From assembly GCF_047495875.1 (NCBI RefSeq), contig NC_092474.1, forward strand, positions 3,799,001-3,863,000: a stretch of 64,000 nt of DNA. The letters are read 5' to 3'. The translations under genes were made by a program, and so were the position numbers. The stretch's first letter is position 1. The number at the start of each line of letters is the position of its first letter. The notes below the pieces were generated by a model. It was not told the DNA's origin, ran no database searches, and was given only the letters and a program-made list of their open reading frames with translations. Source of the DNA: Pithys albifrons albifrons. Lineage: Eukaryota > Chordata > Aves > Passeriformes > Thamnophilidae. Below, piece by piece: positions 52,801 through 64,000 of the stretch.

Positions 52801-55800
52801 TTCTTTCTCTTTGCTCTAATTTGCTGTGAATTGATTTCAAGAAACTTGTAAGAATTCCTGGAAAATTCAAAAAGGTTTTCTTTTTCTTCAGGAGTGAGAA
52901 GCATTTGCAAGCTCTTCCATGCCTGAAACCAAAGGATACTCATTCTGGCTAAATGTGTTTGCTGTATTTTGCATCCTCACTGCAAGTCTCCTTATCCATG
53001 CAAGCCAAAATGCAGACCTGCTTCACCAGGCAGAACTAAGTCAGACCACTGGCACTTGTGGTCATTGCTCGTGGGAGAATGCTCTTTCCAAGACATTTAG
53101 TGGGGAAATTTATCCAGAAAAAGGTAAACTGCTAGGGATGTAACCCTGTCAGCCTGCTTTTCTGCACCAGTCCATTTTATGAGTTAGAAGGATCACATTT
53201 GCCTCAGTGTTCTGCCTGTCCCTGCAGAGCTTTGTGCTTCTGGGCTTTACCCAAAGCCTGCTGAAATGATGGTCTCTTCATTTCCTTGAACTACCTATAA
53301 TTCAGACCCTATATATGTCCCTTTCAGAGTATGACAAATGTCTGTGAACTCTGGGAGTGTAACTGCCAAAGTGCAAGTTGAGATGCAAAAGAGAAGTTTT
53401 CCTGGTGTGGCCTTGGCTTTGCCTTATCCTCTCACATTCATCACCAGTAAGCCAGACACTTAGCCCTGGCATAACATCCATCTTCACATATGTAATTAGT
53501 ATCACACCTACAGGCTCTGTTTCTTTTAAATAATCCTTTGATGAATGCTAGAGATATTAAGCATGTTATTAGAAGGAGATGGTGCTTAGAAGAAGGAAAA
53601 AATGCTATGCTTCCTGAGTGCTTTGTTCTTTTGAATTATTGCATTGTAGAAAAAGAAAATAAAACCTTTTCTCTCTTCCAGAAGAATACACAAAATGCTG
53701 CTACAGATTTAATGGAACTGTTTCAGGTTCAAGTAATCACTAATAACTCAAGGCAGAAAGGAGAGGAAAGACAACCTCAAACTCTCAAAATATTCAATAA
53801 ACTCATAGTTCAGGACTAGCTCAATACATGACAGCCTATAAACCTCAAGGCTGGGAACTGAAACAACAGCTTGGCATGAATGACCAGACTAGACCTCCCT
53901 CCTTAAACTACAGTACCTGGTAAAGTTTTATAGCCCTAACAAGATCTTTAACAAATTAAAGCCACTGGAACTATGACTTTGTTCTTTTTTTTTTCCAAGC
54001 TGCCCACCTTCCTGCTTCTATCCAGCAATGCTACTGCCCAACGGATGGTTTTAATTCAGGTCCCCAAATGGTACAAAGCTTAGCATTCATATAATAAACT
54101 TTTCAAAGAAGCATTTGGCTTTATTGGGATTGTTTACTTGTTGTAGAGGCTCTGCTGCAATAAATAAAGACTTTTGTCATTTTTGTATCTTTGTTATAAT
54201 TGACTAAATCTATTAGAATATATTCATAGCTGAGGGAAGACTGGGATCCTTGTGACTGCACTTATATTTGCATTATTTATGTAGCAACAAGAACTAGATA
54301 AGGCAGGGAAATAAGATCCTTGATCATCATCTCCTTTGATCCTCTTGCCTTCCCCCCCGCACACTCAGAGCGTACCATGGAGGTATTCTGGTTCAGAACT
54401 GGAGTTCCACAGAGCACTTCCAGGAATGCTACACCAAAATTCACCCAGTGCTTGAAAGTACGCTGGGGTTGCTCTGTTAGGAGCCTTTCCTGTGGGATTA
54501 TCCTCTTGGCTGTGGCAATACGAGTGCCTGATACTGGCCTGTGAATTGCTGAGCTGACACATCTGCAGGATAACCTGCCCCGTGTTGCCTTCCTGGGCAG
54601 CAAACAGGCCTTCAACATGCACTGCAAGCATGAGAAGGAAACACAAATGATGCAAATACTTCTTCACCAGAGATAATCTGAGCTGCTCATGTAGGAGAGA
54701 TGTGGACCTGCAGCAGTTCAGTTTACCTTCATAGACATAACAGTGCAGGTTCTGTCTGCTTTTGCTCTCCCAGAGATGCTGGGGTGGTACTTTCCACAGT
54801 GCTGTGCATTTTCAGTAATTTCATCTTTCTTTCCTTTAAGAACCTTCTGTTTTCTGTGGACTATTTAAATTCCCAACCAAGATGCCCATCAAGACAGAGG
54901 CAGTGGGCCAAGGAATTTCCTTTGCTTACAACTCTAAGGCATACAAGCATTTTTCTTTACTCTCAGTTTAAGTTTCAGCCGTAAATCACATCTCCTAAAC
55001 TCTTTTCCCATTGTGTTCAGGAACAGCTCTTGGGTTTAGGATGAGTCTACCAAAAAGTAGCAAATTGGTACCAAGACTTTGCATACTTAAAGGAAAGGGA
55101 AAGCACATTCACACACATAATAGGATGTAAACCACTTCACTGAGCAGAAAGAAAATGCTGGGGAAATCCCTTCCCATTACATGTATGGGGATTCGGGTTT
55201 AGTTCTAGATAGTTTGCATTTGGAATTCATTGTCAGGTTTGGCATGTGCCCTTCTATTGCTTACACAGGAGCCTAAGAATCAAACAGGAATTCTGAGGAT
55301 GTTGCACTTGAAATCAGACCCACATTGTTCAGGAGCTTTCATGGTCCAGGTGTAAAACCTCCAATAAACATTAGACATGGCTCAAACAGAGAAAACCACC
55401 CCTGGTTTGACAAGCTGCAAGCCACAAGGCCACAAAGTACAAAGAAGCAGCTCCTGACATCAAGTCACGTGGTATTCTTAACTGACACCCATAAAACTAA
55501 AATTAGTCAAAACACATTCTCCACCAAGGCTTGGAGCTGCATTTACTGCACGCTGAATAAGAATCCCCACAAAAGAAGTTCCAGTCACTGAGACTAAATG
55601 TAGAAATTACATTCCTAAAATATCCTCATTGCAGGTTTAAATCTTATTTAATGCACTTTGGAGGGTCATATCTAACTTTAGTAATTATTGTATAAGAGGT
55701 AAACAAGATTTTATCGCCCCCCAACCCCACAGAAAATAACAGTATTCAGGACAAATAGAAGAAAAGAAGTTTTTAGGGTGTTACTGCTCATTAAAACTGC

Positions 55801-56537
55801 AGGACTGACAAATACATTTACTAGGATATGTAGTGAAAGCATTTACTAATACTGGGCCACTTCCACTTAGCTGAATATTTCTTCACCATGTCGAGGAAAA
55901 CACACTCTCAAATGATGAGCTGTTTTCACCTTTTGCATAATACATCCCAACCATAAATGACATTTTGCTATGAGATGCTAAATCCCTTATGTAATGTCTT
56001 CTATACACTATAGCTGCTTTCCTAGTGTGTAAAGTTTTGCATTTCATGACTTGTAAACTTAGCAGACTTTCTTTTCTAAGACAAATTAATATAAGCATTA
56101 TGGGATCTTTTACTTCCAGTTGTTTCTAATTCCCTCTACAAAACTTTGTTTCTTTGATGACTGCATTAGTGAAGGAACATGTCTGCCAAGCCAGATGTTT
56201 GTATTTTCACTGAAACTTGGGTTACGATGCTGAAAAAGTGCAATAGAATAATCAAAGCTTAAAAAGGCCAAAAAATTAGGAGCCAGAAGAACCTGGGAAG
56301 GAAAAGGGTGAAGACTCCCAACCCACACTGTTGTACAGAGCAGACAAGTGCAGTAATTAACTCCTTAACGATGGCCCCTCTAAAATTCATCTCCACTGAC
56401 TTAACAGGGCTTTGCATCAGTTAACAGAGGATGCTCTAAATAAATCCATCTCTGTGTCAAAAAACCTTTATAGCACAAATGATATGGATAAAACCATATT
56501 GTATTATCCAAATATTGTCTGTACTTCTGTCATAAGG
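46816..56537. other. Intergenic: no gene seen
   Basis: No recognisable exon. Features are the poly(T) tract at 48.45 kb, A-rich sequence at about 48,911-48,970, a GC-richer patch at about 49,310-49,450, and an exon-like 45-base segment at 53,682-53,726 bounded by a pyrimidine-rich CAG and a CAG/GT. None is enough to call a gene. Confidence 0.65.
48450..48469. repeat. Poly(T) tract (20 bases)
   Basis: An uninterrupted run of T followed by a G/A-rich stretch. No recognisable retrotransposon body adjoins it, so I treat it as a simple homopolymer. Confidence 0.9.
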
Positions 56538-56828
56538 TAGAATCATAGAATCATAGAATGGATTGGGTTGGAAAAGCCCTCCGAGATCATCGAGTCCAAC
56601 CCTTGGTCCCTCTCCAGTCCCTTTACCAGATCATGGCACTCAGTGCCACGTCCAATCTGCCTTTAAAAATCTCCAGGGATGGGGAATCCACCACCTCTCT
56701 GGGCAGCTCATTCCAATGCCTGAGCACTCTCTCTGTAAAGAATTTTTTTCTGATATCCAACTTAAATTTCCCTTTGCAGAGCTTAAGTCCATGTCCCCTT
56801 GTCCTGTTGCTGAGTGCCTGGGAGAATG
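56538..56828 (-). mobile_element. CR1 LINE 3' portion, minus orientation
   Basis: Starts with two tandem AATCATAGAATCATAGAATGG units, then GGGTTGGAAAAGCCCTCCGA and the conserved CR1 tail read backwards. The reverse strand holds the CR1 ORF2 end (short final exposition of a frame with [15 protein letters not shown] shadows on the plus strand). About 290 bases of the 3' end remain, the 5' part being absent. The open frame of 148 codons on the plus strand here (ATG at 56558) is antisense to CR1 and not a gene. Confidence 0.9.
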
Positions 56829-58174
56829 CTGTACTTGGGCTTGGTTATTTATACCTCTTTTTGACTGTGATTGTACAGAAAAATCCTCCTAAGTCTAAGT
56901 TCCTATGTCAGGGCTTAAATAACACCTGTTTGATAGCCAGGCCTCAGATTCTCACAGAGCAGAAAAATCCCATCAGTCCTGCAATGTCTTCCTTACTGGA
57001 ATAACCTCAGGGCTGTACTGGAGGTATGTGCATGGGCTCTAAAATCATAATTTTGCAAAGTTAAGTGTGCCAGAAGCTTGGCCTTGGTTCCTGGTGCCTG
57101 CTGTGCAAGGTCCAAGAGTGCTCCCCCTGCACTGAGCAGGTGGCAGGGCAGGGCTCACAGTCAAGGTTCTAGCAGGGGGCTGCAGCAGTTCAGACCCTCC
57201 TATTAACTCCTTGTCTCCTCTCAGCCAAACTCAAACGCTGTGATAGCAGCATAAAGTTTTACAACACGTAGAAAAAAGTATTCTTTTTCTTACAACCTCC
57301 CCTGATAGCAAATTTGGTGAGGTAAGAGCTGGAGGGGTGAAGCAGCGTGCCAGTAAAAGTTTGTTTTCTTCTGCCAAGGAAACTGCAGTTTTCAAGGCAG
57401 ATTCAATTAAAGGCAATGGATGTTACCTTGAGGAGCCACTTTGTTTACATTTCAAAGGCCTAGTCCTCTCGTTAGACTGATACTGTTTCATGCAGCTCCT
57501 TAATGAAAAGCATTTGTTTGGTATTATACCTCACCAGCAAATGAGGTTCTCCCAAGGCAGTTTGACTATGTGAGAAAGCTTTTGTGACTGCCCAGACTTC
57601 TGCAGTGTCATTAAGATAACGACCCTCAGGTCTGCTCTTTCAAATGCTGTTCTCAGGGAAAACATACAAAATATTCAGATCTGTCAGAAAGTTACAGGGT
57701 TTATCACCCCCCAGGTTGATTTCGATAACTTTTTTCTCCCCCTAAATGCCCGAACTCGGCTTGAAATACATTAGAGTAGTAAACTTTTTGATAGTTTTTC
57801 TTGCCCACTAACTAAGCACTGTCCCTTTCATACCGATTCTGGCTAACAGCAGTGACAGCTTTTCTCAGAAGGTTTTGGGAGGGTTCTTGCCATACCAAGA
57901 AATGAAAATGATGGAAAAATGACAAGGAAAATGACTGCAATCATTTAAGATATTTTCTAGCTCTTGCTTCTCTTATATTATCATTTTATTAAAAGGGCAC
58001 TCTCACCTCTACTGCATATTTCCACTACTGACAGCTAGAAATGACACTGAACGTCTACCTGTAAGTTACATTCAAAGAATCCTTGTGATAAGGTCCAAAG
58101 ACAGCTGCAAGAACTCCACTTATCTTGGGAAGCAAACTCTCCTGTAATGTGAAATACATAGATATAGATATTAA

Positions 58175-58176
<2 letters not shown>

Positions 58177-58255
<79 letters not shown>

Positions 58256-58270
58256 CATATATATATATAG
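58177..58270. repeat. Self-complementary (AC)20-ATAT-(GT)16 microsatellite
   Basis: Twenty AC units (58177-58216), then ATAT, then sixteen GT units (58221-58252), then an AT run to about 58270. The two halves are reverse complements about the ATAT centre, so the locus can fold into a long hairpin or cruciform, and its alternating purine-pyrimidine sequence favours Z-DNA. Frames crossing it (HTHTHT or VCVCVC peptides) are not genes. Confidence 0.97.
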
Positions 58271-59559
58271 TATCCATCACTTTAATGTCTAGAAAATAAC
58301 TATAATCTCATTGGTGAGAGATCTATGAAGTGAAGAGCATTCTGGAGTACATGCCAATCAAAAATCCCTCCAGCTAAATTAACACTAAAACCTAAAAGCC
58401 ATGCTAGCATTTCTTATATTCCTGGTATGCTATTGCAGTCAAGTTTGGAGTGCTTCCAGAATGAGATATGGAAGATTCATATCCATACATCAAATATATT
58501 TAGAGGAAAACACCATAATTAAGATTTATTTTTATTCACATCTCAAAATCACTTCAGGATAATTTGTCACAAACAGAAACTGAGCCCATGTGGGTCGGTG
58601 GCCAACTTTGCCCTCAGTTGCTGGGCTTGCTAAACAAGGTAGTTTTCACTTTGCCAAACAAAGCTGGAATCGCTGTATCCTCAACCAGAAGAGCTTGAAT
58701 GACAAGTGACTGATATTAGGAATTCCTTGTGTTCATTCAGCTACCCTTGATGCGAGATAAAGAGAGTTGATGGAAACAGAGAGAACCCAGTTTCAGTTTC
58801 CTCTTGGGAGGAGTGAAGACCTTTTTTACATAGGGACAAATTCATTCCTGGCATAAGGCTTTTTACTTTAGTAGAATTATACCAAGGATGAAAACAGGTC
58901 ATCTTGTTTTGTACTACATGCTTCACATCAGTGATGAAATAAACTGAGTCTCAAAGGAGAGGTGATAAAAAGTCAGCACTTGTGCTTTGTTGTGCTTCTT
59001 TTTAAACTATAAAACCTTCTAACATTTAGTTTTTATAATATACTAGTTTGATTTATCATTGACTTATGCAACACTCGGTGCAATGACAACTGAAAGCTTT
59101 TCATGGAAAACAAAACACTTTCTGAAATCATCCAGACACAGCACAGCATATGTATCATGGCTCTCACAAAGAAATTTGAAATCACCTGTTTTAAGTATCC
59201 AACTGGAAGGAGAAAAAAAGCCCTACCAAAAAAAAACCAACAACAAAGGCTTCTAATCATTCTTTGTATCTCCCTTTTTCTATGCTTGATTTGTGATGCT
59301 TTAATGAATCCTGATTCTCAAAAAAATGCTGGGTATCTGTTTACTGGGAATTAGGCATAGCATAGTAGGCTTCCAAACATGTTTATGGGAACATTCAAGG
59401 GCCTCAAGCATAGCTGAATATTTATTTCATTATTCTATCCTGGCCTGAACTATAGTTTTTGTAACCTGAATATTCTTTTGTACTATTCTGAATATATTTA
59501 TAGCCCTCCACAGCAATGGTTGCAAATGCTGCAGTCACAGTACCATGAGGAGCCGGTTG

Positions 59560-59710
59560 CGTTGCTTTGATCATCCCATTATTTGGGTTATTTTACGACA
59601 GTTTTAAATGGCTGAGAACTGCTCAGCGATGGCTCAATTGTATCATTAACCACGAACAGCAAGTACATGTTAACAATCCCTAACTACCCCTGAACAATGT
59701 AAACAGGAAG
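59560..59710. promoter_or_regulatory. Candidate distal enhancer (motif cluster)
   Basis: Within about 150 bases are a perfect TCF/LEF-type CTTTGATC (59565-59572), two SOX-type AACAAT (59672-59677 and 59693-59698) and a forkhead GTAAACA (59699-59705), in sequence with little low-complexity DNA. It lies about 20 kb upstream of FZD10. Motifs this short occur often by chance, so this is a candidate only. Confidence 0.2.
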
Positions 59711-60292
59711 CCTGGTGCTGGAAATTCATGTTGATGATTTCCACTGTTCTTACAGATAATGTTTCAGTGATCCAGGTCACAAAGAGAGCCACAGATTAAG
59801 AAATGTCTTCGCAAAGTACTACCTAGGAGTTTAGCTGTTGCTGGACCAAAAGAAGAGATGTTTTCAGCAGTTCTTAAAGAAAATTTTTGTCATAATCTGC
59901 AACAGAACTGCGTGAAAAGTGTCGCATGTTTTTAATTTAGTTACTGCATGATAAACTCCAAGTTAATTTCTGGCTTAATGTGCAAATACAAATAGTCAAA
60001 AAATTCTTCAAAATCTTGAGTACTTTGTGAATGTGGTTGTCAGCATAAAAATCTTGGTTCTATATTTTCATGACTTCAGACTGAAGTGGCTGTGTGACTG
60101 AAATGCTGCCAGGAGATTCCTCTCCACTACCTAATTTATGCAGCACATTGAGAATATGCCCAAAACTTTGCTATAATAAGGATATGCTGGAAGAAAAGTT
60201 AGGAGAATCTAAATCTCAAGTTCTGACTATATATGCAGTATTGTAAAATGCTACATGTTTGCAGGTTTGGAGCATTTAGTTCATTTTGGGAT

Positions 60293-60325
60293 CCTTCCTT
60301 CCTTTTTTCCTGCCTTCCTTCCTAA
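60293..60325. repeat. (CCTT)n-like imperfect microsatellite
   Basis: Short imperfect CCTT-type repeat (CCTTCCTTCCTTTTTTCC, then GCCTTCCTTCC) in intergenic DNA. Confidence 0.75.
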
Positions 60326-61251
60326 AATCTTCCCATCAAGTTCCGAAGAACAAAACTATTTAAAGTAATCTTCTGAAACTCCCATGGCATCATCTGAGAC
60401 CAAGCATTTCTACTTGGTCAAGAAATATTTGAAATCCACAGCAAAAGAATATGAATTTAAAGCTGCAGATTCCATCCAGTTCATTTTGTGGCATATGGAG
60501 GGGAAGGACACAACTCATCCTGATGAGAACAAAGAAGTCACTGCAGAATCAACAACAAGAAAAAAAAAAAGAACATTATAATTCCATAATCCCTCTGAAA
60601 AGGAAACATATTTTCAACATACTGTCATATATTGCATTTAATTGTTTGGAAATTGGTCTCCAAATACATAGAAATTTTATTATTTAAGGGTATCTTTCCT
60701 TTTTTCTGTGTTTAGTGAAATTTCCAGACTCTTAGTGCCTCAGAAGAGAGTAATCCAAAAGGGAATCACTACCAATATCAGACCAGCAGAAGAGCTTTGA
60801 CCAGTGCCCCAACACTCAACTCTGTGAGATACATGTAGATCCACCTCCCAAGACTCTGTTTGGAGATTCTGTCATCACATTAGAGATGTATTTAATGCTC
60901 TTGGTGAAGCCCTGAATTTGGATAGGGGTTTAGGGGCCTAAAGCAACTAAGAAAAACAATTTTCTACCATATGTCCCAGCCAGTTTGATATAATCTATAG
61001 AGAAGAACAAAATGTGTCAATAATTCTATTGGATTTTACATAAAAGCAACCTCTACATAAACAACAGAACAAATCAAATGAAAACACCGTAATCTGAACA
61101 AATGTTTTCAGAACTAGAAAGTGTAAGGTGAGCAAATTGCTGCCCTAAGGACAAGGTGAAAATCTCTAGCCCCCTTTCCAAAGCAAACAAATAGCAGTGA
61201 AATGTAATTTGATGCTCATTTCCACCCAGGGAAAACATTTTGTCGGCCACC

Positions 61252-61269
61252 TTTTTTTTTTTTTTTTTT
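61252..61269. repeat. Poly(T) tract (18 bases)
   Basis: An uninterrupted run of T flanked by unique sequence, with no sign of an attached mobile element. A similar T-rich run of about 16 lies at 41199-41214 upstream of FZD10. Confidence 0.9.
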
Positions 61270-64000
61270 GAGGTTGCCTTAACGTTGTTTTCTTGCAATG
61301 TGATCCCCACAAGCCCTCGCAGTGAGTCCCCTGATGACTCCCCGGGGAGGGCAGTTGGTCAGCAGTGCTAACAAGGCTGACTGATGCTCTGCCCTTGCTC
61401 AAAGGCTCTCAAACAACTCCATAAACACGGAATTAGACGTATTTATTTTACTGCTTTTTGGCCAGGACATCCATGTGACATATGAACCAAATATGTTTTT
61501 TGAAACATCAGTGTCAAAACCGGCAAAAAACCCTGAGGAAGCCACAGGTTTTCAGTGAATGAAGATGTTTCTCCCCAGATCACTCATACTTTAAAGCACC
61601 AGAATTTGAGGGCTTTTTAAAAAAGGTGGACATAATCAAGTTCTTGAAAATGACACACAAATCAGTAATATAACTAGGAGTAGGATGCAGAAATGTTAAA
61701 ATCCACTACAGGTTAGTGGTGAGCAGCTGAGACAGACTGCAAATTTGTGTGTTGAGGACTGACTCAGCTATGGATTTATTAAGTGGGTTTACAAACACAG
61801 CAAAGCACCACCGAGGCTTGAACCAAAGTTATAGTTGAGTTTGTTTTTTGCTTTGATGAAGAAATTATTTCACTTTGATTTCAGAGTTTCTTTATAGCTT
61901 TTGAGTGACAGGCAGCCCTTTACATTATTAATAAATGTTTTGAATTTAAAGTCTTTAAAAACTTTTATTGGGAGGAGCTTTGAAAAAAAAAAGAGAAATA
62001 AAGGAACTCATCATAACACTTATAAGATAAAGGTTTTTTTCCCCCCACTTAACTTTGGTTTAATGTGTCAGAGTCATGATGTTAGTCACAAATTCTATTT
62101 AATGTTGAAATAAATGCCAAGGATGATTAGAGGAGTTCTGCCTTTATAAAACTCCCAACAAATCACATGGGAAGGGGAAAGTCACAAGAGTGTACCAGGA
62201 GGGGTCACTTCATTGCCTCGGGACAAAATTCAGTCCTGTAGTGAGGGGAAGTCCAGAGTTTGTGCACTGAACAGTGGAGAGGGAGAGTGAACTTCAGCCT
62301 AAGAAGCTCCTGCTCTGGCTCATGGCTGAGACCAGACTATTTTTCACCAGTGATTATGAAAGGAATGGAGGAATCCAAATCTTCCAAGATAAATTAGCCT
62401 TTGGAAAAAAGCCAGGCAAGAACCTGGTCCAGCACCAGTGAAAAGGCCCTTCTTGAACAGCACAGAAGCAAGTTACTGTGCAAGGATGGGGAGATGAAGC
62501 CTCTGGTCCTTGGGAATTCTTCTAGATCTGATGCTGCTTTCTTTTATTGATTTGAATTCCTTTACTCATTAAGTAGACAGGCTTAGTGCAGGGGAGAGGT
62601 TTCTTTTCCCCATAGGTCACAAAGCAGCAATAGATGATTTCTGCTGTGACCTCTGAACACAGCACAAAGCCCAGGCTCAGAACTCAGTCCCAGCTAGACC
62701 AGGAGCCCATTCACTTGTAAGCCATTCTCCCCAGGCACAGGAACAGCAGATACAGAGCCTGATCTGCCAGCCAAGCAGATCTGACTAAGCAAATGAAACA
62801 GAAGTCTGTGGTCCAAAGATAAAGAATGTCCTGGTACTAATAAAGCAACTCACAGTTACAGTAGAAGTATTTTCAGGAGAGTGGGAGAGCTGGGAAGGTT
62901 CACCAGGTAACAAACCAGCTGGGGGTTGGGGAAGGGGACCAAAGGAGGCAGCTCTGCAAAGTAAAATGAGAGAAAGTGGGAAGATAATTAAAGCTGGGGT
63001 GGGAAGTGGAGTTTTGGAAAAGTTAAACAAGAAGGCTCAAGGGCCAAACATGTTTCAAATGGCTTTTCACTGGTGAGACAACTGAAGCTGACCTCAAAGC
63101 AGCCCACACTCTTTCTTTCATCTAATACCTTACAGAGAAACAAAAACAAAGGAAGGGAATGAGCCCATTTCTGTCTCAAGGAGGAAGAGTGTGTGAGGTG
63201 GAACCAAAAGTTCTTAGTGGTGGTTTTACTCCTGCAGTTGCTCAAAGATGGGGCTGCCAACTGCTACTTATGCTGCAGAGATTATCTCCTGATCACCGTC
63301 CTCCTCAAACAGTATCAACTCCTCTATCTCCATCTAACTTAGCAGCTTTTTTGGTTGCAGCAATAGTAGTGGAAAGCAGGAAACAAATGGTGTTTGAGCA
63401 GCTGGTGTCCTTCTGCCCAAGGGACACAATCTGCCACCCACCTCTCTGTGTTCTGAATCTGCCTAAAGAACCCTCCTGCACTCAGACTTTGATTCATGGG
63501 AGTGACACTACCATGATGTCTTAAGTGGCATGAAGGAGAGCTTTTAAATAAATGTATGACATAAAATACAGAGATTATGTCATCTATCAAACAGGCAATG
63601 AACTTTGGAAGAGGACCCACCTTTCCCAAGTCCTCCAGTCTCACAGTTAAGGGAGGCACTGCACAGCACCCTTGCTTATCCCCTGATGTCTGATCACACA
63701 GAGTGATATTCATCAGTGAAGTTCACGTGCATTTTCTGTTTTCAGGGGAGATTTCTACTTAACAACAATAGACAGCTGTCATTCTCAGTTATGGCTTCCC
63801 TGTGACACTTCTTACAGATGTGCAGCAAAGTTTGTAAATCATTTGCATGCCAGCAGAAGTGTGAGCAGCAACCAAATGTCACAGTCCACTGCAAAGCCCT
63901 TCACAGTGACTGCCAGTAAAAGTCAAGTTTCTTGATTTCACTCAAGCAACACGTGGCAGCAACGGCATCATTCCTGTTAGAACCAGGGTTGGCATTTGAC

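Larger units (their letters stand above)
56829..64000. other. Intergenic: no gene seen
   Basis: Contains the palindromic microsatellite at 58.2 kb, simple T and CCTT runs, and a motif-dense stretch at 59.5-59.8 kb. Two overlapping ATG-started frames lie on opposite strands at 63159-63524 (plus, 121 codons, with AATAAA at 63547-63552) and 63339-63713 (minus, 124 codons). Neither resembles a known protein, and overlapping frames on both strands argue for chance. Confidence 0.6.

Noticed and set aside
54365..54667. Minus-strand frame that seems to start with a signal peptide (leucine-rich start, then LLMLAVHVEG)
   Set aside because: The supposed start codon at 54667 is GTG, no family resemblance was seen, and composition is like the surroundings.
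56558..57004. 148-codon ATG frame as a gene
   Set aside because: Its first two-thirds are antisense to a CR1 element and the rest is unique sequence without protein character.
58035..58280. Frames encoding HTHTHT or VCVCVC peptides
   Set aside because: They are translations of the AC/GT microsatellite.
63159..63713. Overlapping ATG-started frames of 121 (plus) and 124 (minus) codons, with a plus-strand AATAAA at 63547
   Set aside because: Frames on both strands of the same DNA with no recognisable domain are most simply chance. The plus frame would deserve another look only if transcripts were found.

Overview
This window looks like bird nuclear DNA. The main evidence is three chicken-repeat-1 (CR1) LINE copies, with the CR1 3' end typical of birds (TTCCAACC followed by ATTCTATG, or its reverse complement). 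The rest is AT-leaning, unique intergenic sequence with short microsatellites. No rRNA, tRNA, CRISPR or bacterial-style gene organisation is visible. It contains one clear gene, an intronless frizzled-class Wnt receptor on the minus strand. I identify it as FZD10 from the C-terminal PTCV tail, the cysteine-rich domain and the seven membrane segments.

Layout. From 1 to about 36,950 the sequence lies beyond the 3' end of FZD10. It has no recognisable exon, but it holds a TG microsatellite, a perfect 12-bp hairpin, two diverged copies of an unnamed ~260-bp repeat near 21 kb and 23.5 kb, and one unassigned coding-like block with a following AATAAA at 12.4-12.95 kb. FZD10 occupies about 36,950-40,500: an inferred 1.1-kb 3' UTR, a 585-codon CDS at 38,049-39,806, and a GC-rich 5' leader and CpG island that contains a 30-codon upstream ORF. 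From 40.5 to 64 kb lies the FZD10 upstream side. It holds a pyrimidine-rich tract near the promoter, a 5'-truncated CR1 in plus orientation at 45.4-46.0 kb, a CR1 tail fragment at 46.75 kb and a CR1 in minus orientation at 56.5-56.8 kb. It also holds a self-complementary AC/GT microsatellite at 58.2 kb and a stretch at 59.6 kb dense in developmental transcription-factor motifs.

How it fits together. From general knowledge, FZD10 sits alone in vertebrate genomes between TMEM132D and PIWIL1, and the flanks probably carry its regulatory DNA. No exon of either neighbour was recognised here. Many longer open frames in the window begin at GTG or TTG when traced, or fall in repeats, and are not supported as genes. 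I did not find a convincing new biological system. The most useful sequence-level observations are the FZD10 upstream ORF and start-codon evidence, the unexplained repeat pair, the palindromic microsatellite and the unassigned coding-like block.
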